Positions 1-11,872 of a stretch of 64,000 bases of DNA are shown in pieces. Origin of the DNA: Rhizophagus clarus (lineage: Eukaryota; Glomeromycota; Glomeromycetes; Glomerales; Glomeraceae); contig BLAL01000043.1 in NCBI GenBank assembly GCA_015698045.1, forward strand, positions 1,798,001 to 1,862,000. Reading direction: 5' to 3'. How positions within the stretch are numbered: position 1 is the first letter of the stretch; each line of letters starts with the position of its first letter. Position numbers and translations under genes: made by a program. The notes beneath the pieces are model-generated. The model made no database searches and was not told where the DNA came from. It was given only the letters and a program-made list of their open reading frames with translations.

Positions 1-3000
1 TAAAGAGGAAGAAGAGGATTTGTCGTCTTCTGTTGAATTTCGAAAAGCTGTGGAACCTATAATTGAAGAATATGAAAAATCTCTTACTTCACTTGAAAGT
101 CAGCTTGCTCTATCCCATGCTGCCGCAAATCATACTGAAACCATCATGCAAGAAATTAATGAACAAAACACCAATCTTAAGGGCAAAATTGCAAGTCTTA
201 GTCAACGTGAAACTGTAAATGAACAATATATTAAAGAACTTGAATCCAGACTTGAAAATTATACTAAAGAACAAAATAAAGATCAAGAAAAAATCAATGA
301 ATTAAAAAATCATATTGCTCAATTGAAAACGAATGGAACAAATAACCAAAGTTATATTACTGAACTGGAAACACGTCTCGCATCTAGCGATCAACAAGTT
401 ACAAAATTTGAACAGACTGTTGAAAAACTCGAAAAAAAATTACAGCAAAGAGAGGAAGCTTTTCTCGAGTTAGAATCAAAAATGAGATCATCTTATACTG
501 AAGAAGATATGAGATTATTAAGAGATGAACTTGAAGATCGCGATTATAGAATTTTGCAACTTGAAAAGAAAGTTGATGAATTCGTACATGAATTAGAATT
601 ATTAAGAAAATTAAAAGACAATGGAAATAATAATGCCATTAATTTAACGTCGGATAATCTAGTATCATTATCACATTCTTCAACACCGTTTAATTCAACA
701 TCCGCAAGTAATCAAGAAAAATTAATTATTTCAACTCTTGAAACAAAATTAGAAGAATTACAAAAAGTAAATGATCAAACCCTAAATGAGTTTGATGATA
801 TCAAAATAAAATATGAAGGATGTTTACAAGAAATTCATGAACTTCAGAATCAACTGATTGAGGCGAGATTGAATCATTCGGATTTATTCGATTCTTCACC
901 TTCGAGTCCAACAACTCCAATGTCTCCATCAACGCCATCCCCCAATTCTTTAAGAGCGCCTACATTACATCGTAGGGCCATATCTTTATCAGCAGAAATG
1001 AATAATAAAGAGAAAAAGGAACTTACTCATGAAGCAGTCATTCAAAAACTTATGAGAGAAATCCAGCAACTCGAATCAATACATGATGATAAATCAAATG
1101 GTTTGGAAGTTTTTAAACAAGGGTTCGCACGTTTAGAGATGACACATCGAGAAACTTTAGAAGTTGTAGAAGAACTTCGTGAAGAAATAAAGAAACGTGA
1201 TACATTAGCTCAATTGGAGGTCATGTCGATAATTCATAATAATGCTGATATAAATGAAATAAGTGAAATTGATGAAGATGAAATTATAAAACGCCTACGC
1301 GAAGAGGTAGAAAATCTTCAAGAAGAAAAAAACCATGTACTTGAATTAATTTCTGAGCGTGAAAAAGAAATCTGTGAAAAAGGCATTCAAGTTGTAAAAT
1401 TAGTATCAAATATCCGTGAACTTCGCGAGAAATTATGTCTAATAATTGAAGAGGATCAAAAGAAAACAAATGAAAACAACGAAGAAAATAAGAACCTTAT
1501 TAGTGAATTACAAACTAAAGTTAAAGATTTGGAACAACAACTTGAAAAAGCACAAGAAGAACATAAACAAAATAATTCCTTAGAGAAAACAGAATCTCAA
1601 CAGAAATCGGAGGAAGTTGATGAAGAGATTATTGCTCTTAAATTAAAGGTAGGAAAACTCCAATCCGAAATTGAAGCAAAGAGTCATACAATCGCGGTCC
1701 TTTTACTACCAACTGTTGAATTACAAGATAAAATTCGTAAGTTGGAAACTGAACTTCAAGAAATTAAACAGATTCATCGCAAGGCTCTTGAAGAAAAGAA
1801 TAACATAATTATAACTAATTCTGAAACAACCGAGGAAAATGAAATTATAACTCCGGATGAAAACGTTAAAGAATTAGAAGATAAAATTAAAAAACTTGAA
1901 AGTCAATTAACAAAAGCTAAAGAAGCTCAATATTTACGGACTTCACGAATTACAATGAAACCCACACGAATAGCACTTGAGAATCTTCAAGAAAACCTTT
2001 CAATACAAAATGAACAAAAATTAATGACAGAGTTGCAATCTGAACTTGATAAACTTAAGTTGGACATTAAAGAGAAATATGAACTTATAGAAACTTTGAA
2101 AAAAGATTTAGTTGATAAAGACATTATACAACAAAAATTAAATGAAAAAGAAGATGAAGCAACATCATTAAGATTACAACTTTCTGAAATTAAGAGCCGC
2201 GATGAAGAAATGCAAAAACAAATGAAGCAATTTCGAATTGAGGTAGAGAAACTTGAAAGTCATAAAGATACCAATGAAGTTTTACAATCTGAGTTAGAAA
2301 GCGTAAAGAAAGAACTAAGAAATTCTAAGGAAAAAGAATCTTTCGCGATAGAACGTTTAAAAATGTTAGATGCTGAAGAAACGAAAATCCGACAAGAGAT
2401 GAAACGTTTACGTCATGTTGAACTTTTGCAAAAGGAGAGAATTACAGTTTTAGAATCTCGATACTCGAGACAAAGTTTTGGCCGGTTTAATGATGATGTT
2501 GCCAAGTTAAAAAGTGAATTAACGACATCAAAAGAAACAGAAAATTTACAACAGAAGAAAATCACGGACCTTGAACTGAAACTTGAAAAATCAGTAAAAG
2601 ACTACAATTCATTAAGAACAAAGATTGATTATGTCAAATCCAAAATTATAGCGAACCGTAACAATATTATTGAAAAAGAAAATCAATTAGCTAATGAAAC
2701 TTCAGCTAAGACAAAAAAATTAAGAGAAGAAATTGAAAATTTACGTGCTCAGGAAACCAAAAATCTTAAAAAAATTGAAGATCTTGAAGCGCAATTAGCT
2801 CTTGCGCAAAAGAACAATGATATTACTCCATTAAAAGATGAACTATCTGAATTAAGAACAATTAAATCAAATTTGGAGAAGACAGTTCAAAATTTAGAAT
2901 CTAAACTTTCAATAGCACAAAAAGAATCTGAAAAATTGGAAATGATTAAAGATGAGATTAAATTATTAAAAGAATTAGATTCAGGACAAAAATCTATCAT

Positions 3001-5887
3001 TGAACGATTACAACTTCAACTTCAAGAAACAACTCTTTCCAAAGATTCTCTTATTAAAGAGTTAGAAAGTGTCAAAAAAGATTTTTGCTCACAAATTTCT
3101 ACTTTAGAAGATGAACTTAAAGATGCTAAAGTTGAATTAAGTTTAGAAATCGAAAAATACGATTTCAGTTCAAAAAAACTTGAAGATTTATCTAAAACAT
3201 TGAAAGATACACAAGATGAGGGAGATAAGAAGATCAAAAAATTGGAAGGTGAAATCGAGCAATTAAGAGCTTCTGGACAGAAAGATATCATTACACTTCG
3301 AAATCAATTAACAAATTCTAAACTTGAAATGGAATCACAGAATGAACTTTTAGCAAAACTTGGAAAGAAGATGAAGAGTATTGAAAAAGAACGAGATCAG
3401 TATGTTTTACGCAACAAAGAGTTAACAGAGATTCTTGAATTTAAGGAGATAGAACAAAGAGAAGCGGTTTCAAACTTAGAATCCATCATAAAAAATCTTC
3501 AAATGCAACTCGTTGAGGCCGAAAATTCTTCACAAATTGACATGAAAACAATTAAAAGACTTAGGGATAAACTTGCTACAGCAGAAGCACAATTGAAAAG
3601 GGCAAAAGTTACAGATCAAAAACGTACTCAAATAATAAATGAACTTGAAAGTAAGTTAGAGGAAATTGATTGTACCCTGATTGAAAAAGAACAAATATTG
3701 TCTACGCAAAATGCTCTGATTAAAGAGCTAGAAGAAATCGTTCAAATGACTCAAGTTAAGCTTGAAAATGCCAAAAAGTCTAAGGGCATTGAATCTGAAC
3801 GTGTTAAAGAACTAGAATTGAAACTTGATGAACTCAAAGTTAAGTATGAGGGAAGTAATTTAGACGAACTAAATAATAGTTTGAACAAAATTAAGATTGA
3901 GCTTGAAAAAGTTAGAAATTCTGAAGCTGAAAAAACCGAACTGGTTAAAACGCTTGAATCACAACTCCAAGAAGCAAAAATTAATAGGGATCAAGAAATT
4001 GCTAAACTTCAGGAAGCAACTGCTGAAATTGAAGTTCTCAAGAAACAATATGAACAATTAAAAAATCAAGTTGGTGAAAACAATGATTCATCTTCACAAA
4101 ATAATAATAATGTAGATAATTCTAATATAGTTGAAAATTTAACAAAACAGCTTGAAGAGGCTAGAAATGAATCAAAAATGCATCGTGAACGTGTTATTGA
4201 ATTAGAAAATATGACAAAACAACTTGAATCCGACAAATCAGATCAAGTGAAAACGAACGAAAATTTATCACAACAGGTTGACCAACTACAAAAGGAACTT
4301 GATTCTCTAGCAGAAGAATTTTCTGATTCCAACTCAAGACATGAAGACGCTGACATGTCTTCGAATGAACAAAAGAAAGCAGAAACCGATACAAATAAAA
4401 CAAAATCAAGACGTTCAAAAATTTTTAACAGAAATTTATCTCTCAAAAAAACAAAAAACAAAGATGATGAATCAAATTTAGCATTTGCAAAATTAACTGA
4501 GGTTAATAATAGTCTGCGTAAAACTAATGAAAATCTTACATCAAAAATTCTACAAGCTCAAACCCGAATGAATGCCTTGAGTGAAAAGATTAAACATTTG
4601 GAAAGTGAGCTTATGAATATCAAACTTTTCGAAAATGATGTTTCTAATAATGATGAATCAGTCAAAGACCTTAAAGAAAAGATTCGAGAACTTGAAGCCG
4701 ATAAAGAAGGTTTAGAACAAGCTAATTCAACGTCCAATGAAGAACGAAGCAAACTTGATCAAAAGATAAAATCTTTGTTAGAACAATTGGAGTCAGTAGG
4801 AAAAGGCGGAAATGAAACCGCTTTACAACTTTCCACATTAAATAACAAAATTATTGAACTTGAAAATGAAGTCTCTAGTCTAAAACAAAAATCTACAGCA
4901 GATACAACAGAGATGGAAAAAGAAATTTCAAAATTATTGGAAATTAACGAAAAATTAGGAAAAGAAGTTCAAAAGAATGAAACCAAGAATACCGTAAAGC
5001 ACAATTCAATGCCATCTCAAGAATCACAACCAACCTCTCCCATACGTCCAAGAACTACGAGCCTTGATGGTTCATTACAAACAAAACTGTTACAGCAAGA
5101 AAATACAATTATGGAACAAGAAAATCTTATAAAAATTCTTAGGGAGAAAATATTTGAATTTGAAACACGTACAGAAGATTATTCATCATATGATGTATCT
5201 TCAAACAGTGGAATGCTTGATCTTGACGCCGTCGGTGCTGTTGGTGGTTTCCGAAGATCGGCATCGAATCTTTCAGAAACTGCGAAGAAAAAGAATAAGA
5301 TTGCTTCAATTGCAAATTATCCTATGACTCCTCCACCAACACCACCACCATCTCATTCTTTATCATCGTTACTAATGGCAAATTCACCAACAAGTTCAGG
5401 TTCAAGATCACCTACACATGGATTTGGAGCACTTAGTCCACCTCCAAGGAATTTTAACTCGCCTACACCTGGTTTTGACATTAATAATGCTCAGCCGGCA
5501 GAACTTGTGCAGGAAATTCAAAGATTACATAGGAGAATTTCAAAGATGGAAGGTGATAGTATCGAAAGTAATGATCTCGTCGGGAGTCTAGAGAATTCAT
5601 TGAAGGAGAATGAAATAAATCTACGCGTTGCAAAACAACAATTGCAAATATTGCAGCGCGAAAAGTCAGATCTTTCAGATCAAATAAAGAAATTGAGATC
5701 ACAATTAGATGAGACCACCCTATTATTTGAAAATGCGAAATCATCTGTACAAGAAGAAAAGAAAGTTATAGAAAATGTATTGGAAGAAGAAAGAAGAGCA
5801 AAAGAGAATGCTGAAAAAGCGAGACGACAACTTGAAAATCAAATGGAAGAACTTATGGCTAAGAGAAGCAAATTTATGTGCTTCTGA
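1..5887 (+). CDS. Long coiled-coil protein, C-terminal part (probable kinesin tail), 5' truncated by window edge
   Basis: A single uninterrupted reading frame is already open at the left edge (it reads through base 2 onward without a start) and ends at a TGA at 5885-5887, so at least 1,960 residues are visible and the N-terminus lies outside. Nearly all of it is heptad-patterned coiled coil rich in Glu, Lys, Leu and Gln, broken by Ser/Pro-rich linkers near visible residues 290-325, 1655-1690 and 1765-1830. The opening stretch (VEPIIEEYEKSLTSLESQLA) and the last residues (SKFMCF) resemble, from memory, the stalk start and C-terminus of long fungal kinesins whose motor is N-terminal. No motor domain is in view, so a golgin, myosin tail or other scaffold cannot be excluded. 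No introns are needed in this part. A motor role on microtubules is inference from the tail alone. Confidence 0.6.
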   Translation, partial: KEEEEDLSSSVEFRKAVEPIIEEYEKSLTSLESQLALSHAAANHTETIMQEINEQNTNLKGKIASLSQRETVNEQYIKELESRLENYTKEQNKDQEKINELKNHIAQLKTNGTNNQSYITELETRLASSDQQVTKFEQTVEKLEKKLQQREEAFLELESKMRSSYTEEDMRLLRDELEDRDYRILQLEKKVDEFVHELELLRKLKDNGNNNAINLTSDNLVSLSHSSTPFNSTSASNQEKLIISTLETKLEELQKVNDQTLNEFDDIKIKYEGCLQEIHELQNQLIEARLNHSDLFDSSPSSPTTPMSPSTPSPNSLRAPTLHRRAISLSAEMNNKEKKELTHEAVIQKLMREIQQLESIHDDKSNGLEVFKQGFARLEMTHRETLEVVEELREEIKKRDTLAQLEVMSIIHNNADINEISEIDEDEIIKRLREEVENLQEEKNHVLELISEREKEICEKGIQVVKLVSNIRELREKLCLIIEEDQKKTNENNEENKNLISELQTKVKDLEQQLEKAQEEHKQNNSLEKTESQQKSEEVDEEIIALKLKVGKLQSEIEAKSHTIAVLLLPTVELQDKIRKLETELQEIKQIHRKALEEKNNIIITNSETTEENEIITPDENVKELEDKIKKLESQLTKAKEAQYLRTSRITMKPTRIALENLQENLSIQNEQKLMTELQSELDKLKLDIKEKYELIETLKKDLVDKDIIQQKLNEKEDEATSLRLQLSEIKSRDEEMQKQMKQFRIEVEKLESHKDTNEVLQSELESVKKELRNSKEKESFAIERLKMLDAEETKIRQEMKRLRHVELLQKERITVLESRYSRQSFGRFNDDVAKLKSELTTSKETENLQQKKITDLELKLEKSVKDYNSLRTKIDYVKSKIIANRNNIIEKENQLANETSAKTKKLREEIENLRAQETKNLKKIEDLEAQLALAQKNNDITPLKDELSELRTIKSNLEKTVQNLESKLSIAQKESEKLEMIKDEIKLLKELDSGQKSIIERLQLQLQETTLSKDSLIKELESVKKDFCSQISTLEDELKDAKVELSLEIEKYDFSSKKLEDLSKTLKDTQDEGDKKIKKLEGEIEQLRASGQKDIITLRNQLTNSKLEMESQNELLAKLGKKMKSIEKERDQYVLRNKELTEILEFKEIEQREAVSNLESIIKNLQMQLVEAENSSQIDMKTIKRLRDKLATAEAQLKRAKVTDQKRTQIINELESKLEEIDCTLIEKEQILSTQNALIKELEEIVQMTQVKLENAKKSKGIESERVKELELKLDELKVKYEGSNLDELNNSLNKIKIELEKVRNSEAEKTELVKTLESQLQEAKINRDQEIAKLQEATAEIEVLKKQYEQLKNQVGENNDSSSQNNNNVDNSNIVENLTKQLEEARNESKMHRERVIELENMTKQLESDKSDQVKTNENLSQQVDQLQKELDSLAEEFSDSNSRHEDADMSSNEQKKAETDTNKTKSRRSKIFNRNLSLKKTKNKDDESNLAFAKLTEVNNSLRKTNENLTSKILQAQTRMNALSEKIKHLESELMNIKLFENDVSNNDESVKDLKEKIRELEADKEGLEQANSTSNEERSKLDQKIKSLLEQLESVGKGGNETALQLSTLNNKIIELENEVSSLKQKSTADTTEMEKEISKLLEINEKLGKEVQKNETKNTVKHNSMPSQESQPTSPIRPRTTSLDGSLQTKLLQQENTIMEQENLIKILREKIFEFETRTEDYSSYDVSSNSGMLDLDAVGAVGGFRRSASNLSETAKKKNKIASIANYPMTPPPTPPPSHSLSSLLMANSPTSSGSRSPTHGFGALSPPPRNFNSPTPGFDINNAQPAELVQEIQRLHRRISKMEGDSIESNDLVGSLENSLKENEINLRVAKQQLQILQREKSDLSDQIKKLRSQLDETTLLFENAKSSVQEEKKVIENVLEEERRAKENAEKARRQLENQMEELMAKRSKFMCF

Positions 5888-6650
5888 AGTTATTATTATA
5901 TTCTTTATTATAGTTTTATTTTTTTTAAAAAAAAAAAGAAAAATTTTTTATTAATTCGATAATTCATTATTAGGATTTTCTTTTTTTAGTAATATAAACA
6001 ATAATTTTAATAATTTAAATTTTTTATCTATTTCTTATTTATCCATTTTTTTTCTTTTTAAAAAAAATAAAATATTTCATTTATTGAATTGTACAGTAAT
6101 TTGAAATTTTGTACTCATTATTTTATTGCCATTTTTATTCTTTAACTGCTATTACTATTTGGTTCAACAAAATTTAACGAATAAGTAACACTTTAACAAA
6201 AGCGGTATAGCGGATTAAATTTGGTATAGTATAAGATATCTTGGCATGTTTCAGAGTGTTTTATTATTATAAATTAATTTTAATTGGCTTATTTTAAAAT
6301 GAACTGTAAAAATTTTGTTTATCATTAAAAAAAATTATGTATAGTAGTACCGGCTGCCAAGAAATGATCTTCCGCATGGTGCATATTTGTTTATGTCGGT
6401 TCATGCAACAATTTAAGTAAAATTAATATTGAAAGAGCAAACAAACACGACTCAAAAAAGATTAATCAAAATTGAAAGCAAAATTCTTTACTTAGACTAA
6501 GGATTATTAGTATTGGTCGATCTACTAAAATCAAGGAATTTAATACCATATTTTATTTAAATTCAGATTTTATTACTAAATCAAAATATCTTGTTAACTA
6601 AAAATATTGAAAGCCTCCTTTTTCAAAAGTCGTGAAACGTTAACTTTAAC

Positions 6651-6700
<50 letters not shown>

Positions 6701-6871
6701 AATATCAAAGATCACTTAAAATAATTACTTAAGTTGATTTAAATATTTCTTTATTAGTTCTTTTTTTTCATAATACTAATTACGTATAAAAAAAATTAGA
6801 TCCTTTATTATAAAATGTGTATTAAATCTATAAATTATTTTTATGTCATAAATAATTCTATTATACATAAT
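5888..6871. other. Intergenic AT-rich stretch between convergent genes, with a 44-base A run
   Basis: This stretch lies between the stop of the coiled-coil gene (+) and the stop of the Ytp1-like gene (-), so it should hold both 3' untranslated regions. It is AT-rich with no convincing reading frame. The only notable structure is an uninterrupted A run at 6656-6699. No target duplication or retroelement body adjoins the run, so it reads as a simple homopolymer rather than a retroposon tail. Confidence 0.6.
6656..6699 (+). repeat. Poly(A) homopolymer, 44 bases
   Basis: Uninterrupted run of 44 A on the plus strand in a 3' flank. Such runs are length-variable and prone to assembly error. Confidence 0.9.
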
Positions 6872-8761
6872 TTATTTTTCATTATCATCATCATCATCAT
6901 CAAATTGATTATTATGCACTAAAAGTGAATTAAATTCATAATTATTTGATGATGTAGGAGAATCTTGATTTGTATTCAAAACGGTACGTCCAGTTTGTGT
7001 CATTGAATTATTAAGTGGAAGTGGAATATTATGATTATTAGCTAATTTATCATACTTTTCATATTTTGGTTCGCCATCATTTTTTCCTGATCTCCAATAA
7101 AGATCAATAAGTAAATTGACACCGAGGAATATAAGGAAAGAAATTGCGACGTGAATTAAACTATAAGAATATGGATCAATGATTTCAGCATCCAAATAAT
7201 AGATTTGTTCCTCATTCGCTCCCATAAACAACAAGCCAGAAAGAATCAAAAGCTGTTCATGGTAGATAAAAATTTATTAATATTTTGGCAAATCCGCTTT
7301 TAGAAAACAGAAAAGTGTATTATTATTATACTTACGTATGGAGGCAATTGTTGGAAAATCTTGACTGGCCCATCATTTTTTGCAAAGAAGCAAACTTCAA
7401 CTATTCTCGCCAATCCTGCACCCATTAACGCATAACCAAAATTTGCATGAAGTCTGGTGGATATTTCCGATGATTGATCATGAGCACTCATAGCAAAACC
7501 GGTAAAAAAGATTATAAGTCCTGGGATGATGCTTCTCTTTCCATTTCTTGAGAGATAAATTCCAACTATGCCACCAGTCCACCACATTATTCCAAGTGCA
7601 GTATGTTGATAATCTTTATGAGTCCATGGCTTTAAAAAAAAAGAAAGAAAAAGATTAATTTAATAATCTGGATGTAAAAAATATGCCAAATATACATTTT
7701 CGGAATCAAATTTGATCCAATATTTATTGAATGATTGGACAATATAAATGTTGTAATAAAAAATATAGATTTTTTTTTTCATTTAATACTTACTGAGTTC
7801 CATCTAAGAAATCAGATGTAATAAAATAGTTTATCGTGAGTAAAAGATAATATAAATCACAAAAGAATTAATATGTTTAAGTACAAACCTGTGTTCTGTC
7901 CATGTGTTTATGAATCCCCAAACCGTAATCATGCAACTATCAAAATAATCTTGTGATTTACCCTTGCTTCGAAGCCATTCACTTCCAAACCTTAATGACA
8001 CTATCAACAAGATACCATAACCAATAAATGAAGATCCCATAATAAAATGTGCAAGACATTGACCTATATGATCGTCTCTAATAAATTTTTTAAAGAAAAA
8101 TTAATAAACGAAATTAATAAACAAAATTTACTAGAAAAAAAATTTCGATTTATAATGCAAAACATTTCTACTCACCGACACCATCCAACTGCAGTTATAA
8201 CTCCAAATACCATTTGTATGTAACCAATAAAAGGTATAGTTATTCCAATGATCTGATGGAATTTAACAGCAAGTGGTCTAAACCGTTTATTAAATCCTTT
8301 TTCTAAGTGTAATTTTAAGTATATACCAAGAAGAACTTGACAGGTCAAAGTAAAGACAACGGTCGAAGCAAAAGTCCTATGAACATTATCCCCACTAAAT
8401 TCTCTTCCTTCGTGAGCATGACCAAGGATAAAACCAATCAATACTAATACGGCCCCTGACAGTTGAACAGGAACATGCCATCTAGATTTACTGAGTCCCA
8501 AAACCACACCTTTATAAAATTTAAATTAATGGTTATTCGTTATGATGAATTAACACATTTTTTATTTTTCTTTAAAATGTATTTACCTGTTGGAAATATT
8601 ATCCCAAACGCCAAAAACATAAAAATTATATGCGCCCATAAAGTTCCATCAATAGGATCATTAGTTGCACCAACACTCAAAATTTCGTGAGGATGTGCGT
8701 AAACTTTCCTTGATAAAAGTGAAAGGGCTATAGAGGAAAAAATAAACTTTGATAGAGTCAT
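6872..8761 (-). CDS. Ytp1/DUF2427-type multi-pass membrane protein (cytochrome b561-like fold)
   Basis: Six exons on the minus strand: 8587-8761, 8176-8509, 7889-8077, 7794-7803, 7336-7629 and 6872-7253 or 7252 (7252 closes the phase). Together they give 460 residues with GT...AG borders throughout. The start at 8761 (MTLSKFIF) gives a signal peptide ending VYA before HPHE; an in-frame ATG at 8797 is possible but weakens it. The order of features is signal peptide, DUF2427-like membrane region with paired His (LGHAHEG; KFHQIIG), then the Ytp1 C-terminal domain (HTALGIMWWTGG, HANFGYALMG) with several membrane spans, and an acidic Asn/Asp-rich tail. Family members are fungal membrane proteins that resemble cytochrome b561/ferric reductase folds; the biochemical role is unsettled. 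Exon 4 is only 10 nt long. The family call is strong, the function unknown. Confidence 0.87.
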
Positions 8762-9478
8762 TGTAATTTGAATCGTCCTCAAATATTTTAAGATCAAAAA
8801 AAAAGGTTTATCTCAAAAATACTGAGTAAGAACATTTATTTATATATGTTAAGTTTTGGAAAAAAGTTTGACATAAACTACCAATCAAATCACATTACGA
8901 AATTACCGAAAAAATTAGTTCCAAAAAAGTAAATCCAATAATAGTCTATTTATATTTTCGTTTGTTCTACAATCAAAGCCTTCAGAGACCAGCAAGACAG
9001 ATCGTTAGATCATTTCCGAAATACAGTACTACATGAAATATAAAATACTAGTAAAATACTGCACATCAAAATTTGTGCACGTGGCGTATTAATGATAAAT
9101 AGATATCAAAAAAAAAAAAATTTCGTGTATACCATAAAATGTAAAATACATTTAATAGACTTTAGAAATCTAACAAACTATTTTTGTAACTATACAATTA
9201 TATTCTTAAGGATGTATCCATAAAATAAAATAATACAATAAAATATTAATCAAATTCAATATTATATTTATCGGAATAATACATTTATATATTACACAAT
9301 CTCCAGACATAGTAAAAATAAAATGATTGAAGAAATCGAATTATATATATACAATAGTTACTATGTCTGTAAAATAACACGGAAATTTTAAAGTCTCGCA
9401 ACTCAGTGAGGACTGAGAAGATTTCCAAGAATGATGCATTACGATTGAATGTAGATTTAGAGGTGGCACATATCCATT
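8762..9478. promoter_or_regulatory. Intergenic region, upstream of the Ytp1-like gene
   Basis: This 717-bp gap lies between the Ytp1-like start (minus strand, reading left) and the last exon of the GATA gene (also minus), so it should carry the Ytp1-like promoter and the GATA 3' untranslated region. It is AT-rich. One CACGTG palindrome (E-box type) sits at 9078-9083, about 317 bases upstream of the start. Further CACGTG sites occur near neighbouring genes, so specificity is doubtful. Confidence 0.35.
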
Positions 9479-10844
9479 TTATTTTATAAGTAATCCACAT
9501 TTATTACCTTATAGTATCAAAATATGTGAAATTAATGTTACGGAAGTATGTAAATTTAGAAAAATGCATAATGTCATTCATAATAAAAAAAAAAAAACTT
9601 ACAAAGTGAGGAACTTACAAAGTTTTTGATCTTCCAATCCTCTCCAACAAGGAGAATTACGTGTACCGCAATTATAACACGCGAATTCTTGTTCTGGGCG
9701 CTGTGATCGCATAAGACGGATGGTTCCGTCCGGAGCAATTTCTGTCGGACGATGAACTCCTTTGTTTTTTAAGCTTTTGTAATTATAATAATTTATACAT
9801 TGCATAATAAATCATTATGTATTATAAATTTAATAATATAAAAATTTTGAAATTTTAAACCTACTAAAGGCCGCAAGCATTACATAACAAAGCGATTCCA
9901 TGCAAATCACGTCTCCAAGCAGGAGTGTCGCGTACTCCACAATTTGAACATTGGGCGATTTCACCCTGACGAATTCCATCGGTAGAAGTTGGAGATGGTA
10001 AGGATTGAAACATATGCGAATAATCAGATTCTAGTTTTCTACCTCTTTTTTTCTTCCCTTTATTAGGATGTGCTTCCGCCAAGACCAAATAATCTCTAGT
10101 GACTAATGGAGCATTGGTCACATGATTTCTGCTAATTATCTGCTGCGCCAAATTTTCGTAACCCAAAGCGGATGTGTTTCCAGAAATTGTTCCATAGTAA
10201 GACGGTAAAGGACGAGCCATTTGTGGTTGCATAACTTCTTCATTCCAGTACAATGATTGGCCATTTGAAACCGGATTATCCCCAACAGGTAAAGATGATG
10301 TATAAGGTTGAACGTAATGCATTGACATGTTGTTATCATAATTCAATAAACTTGGATCAATTCTGGAGGTCACATTTGAAGACAAGGCCATTACATAATC
10401 GTTATTATTCAAGGGAGAATTTTGATTGCCGTTTTCGTTGTTATTCAATAAGGTAGCTTGAGGAATATATTGATAAAAGTTTGGATGGTATGCCCGTTCA
10501 TTTAAATTAATTTCATGATTATTTTGTTCAAAATATCCTTTGATTGGTTTATAGGACATTCCTTGTTCTTCGGTTGGAACGTTTGGAGCCTTGTAAGTGG
10601 TTTCATCAGTGGTCGAAGAAGAATTAGATATGGGAGAGAAACACTTAATAGTGTTAACAGCTTTGGCAGTTTTAACAGCTCTAACGGGAGAAATTACGAG
10701 ATTATCTTGCTTCTGCGTATACTCTTTAAAATTTGTAGAATTTCTAACTTCGATTTGTTGATATTTGATTTCACACCCATTAAGTTCATTTGATGTATTT
10801 TTTGTCTCTTTTACTGTTTCTAAATATTCTCTTTTTCTTGACAT
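9479..10844 (-). CDS. GATA-type zinc-finger transcription factor with two fingers
   Basis: Three exons on the minus strand: 9865-10844, 9619-9773 and 9479-9507, giving 387 residues. Donors are GTAGGT and GTAAGT, acceptors AAAAG and ATAAG. The N-terminal ~280 residues are low-complexity, Asn/Ser/Pro-rich, with a basic KKGKKRGRK-like patch near residue 265. Finger 1 is C-x2-C-x18-C-x2-C (CSNCGVRDTPAWRR...CNACGLYLK) and its last residues are restored only by splicing exon 1 to exon 2. Finger 2 is C-x2-C-x16-C-x2-C (CYNCGTRNSPCWRG...CNKCGLLIK), one residue shorter than the usual 17, and its last cysteines come from the 29-base third exon, after which the protein ends almost at once. It should be a nuclear DNA-binding regulator recognising GATA-like sites. 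No cysteine-rich iron-sensing spacer as in SREA/Fep1 is seen. The targets are unknown. Confidence 0.88.
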
Positions 10845-11872
10845 TCGTTAAATTTAAACAAATCTATGTGATAGGGGAAAAAGTATGTATAATCAGAATT
10901 TTAAGGAAACTTTTTTCGCTCTATGATTATAAAAATGAAAAAAATTAGACTCGTAAAAATTAAATAAACTCACAATAGCTAAAATAACTAAACACGGTTT
11001 AAAACCCAAAATTTAGCTTGCTATATTAAATTACTATACGCCACGTGATAAAAGAGAGAAAATATATTGTAACAGAAAAAACTGAATTTTTCAAATTCAG
11101 AGAAGAAAGACAATTAATTTATATAAAAGGAATTAAAAGAACCAATTTTACGGAATTAAATATTTAAATATATTATTCATTAAATTATAGATATCTTTGG
11201 TATTATTTTTCTTTTTAGCGTCTCATCAATTCATCAATCTTTTCATTAATATTATTATTGAAATGTAAATATATGTTTAAGGGTGACGTAAACTCGAGTA
11301 TGTGAGTTTAAAAAAAATTGATGCATAGTGATCAATAATTTACTGTGTAAAATAATAAAAAACACAAGGAAGAAAAAATAAATAATAATTGTATCGATAT
11401 TATGAATCAAACATAAAAAAAAAGAGAAATTTATTATTTTTTTTTTTTTCAAAATTACGCGTAAGCGTACAGTATTATACGCAGCATGTCAATGCTGTAC
11501 GTGCAAATCTATTTTTGTCACATTATTCTTGTGCACAAATTGTGTATTATATAACAAATGCATTTTGTTAAGGTTTGTATAAATTCTCCCTTGCAAGTTT
11601 ACATGATGCACGTTAAAAAATTTTTAATACTTGCATACTTAACTGTTAAGTGATAAACATTTTTAACTTCCTGTTAGAAAATCACATGATAAATTTTTTT
11701 AATATTTTACGTAAAAATAATTTGGATCGGGATCGACACTTCACAGTTCACATATCACGTGCAATACTGTTTACGTTTACGAAATTGTATTAATAAAATG
11801 TTATTTTGGAAAATATTTTTAATTCAATTTTTTCTTTGTTTAATAAATAAATTCATGATAAATAACTAAATT
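10845..11872. promoter_or_regulatory. Divergent promoter region, GATA factor / chromodomain gene
   Basis: A gap of about 1,030 bp separates two divergent regulatory genes and holds no credible coding frame. CACGTG palindromes lie at 11042-11047 and 11756-11761, the second 112 bases before the chromodomain ATG. T-rich tracts are common. Shared control of the two genes is only a possibility. Confidence 0.35.

Noticed and set aside
6656-6699. Poly(A) tail of a retroposed copy
   Set aside because: No element body, second flank repeat or gene-like sequence adjoins it.
9285-9500. Minus-strand frame MWITYKIKWICATSK... as a separate gene
   Set aside because: It overlaps the terminal exon and 3' flank of the GATA gene in another frame and has no family features.
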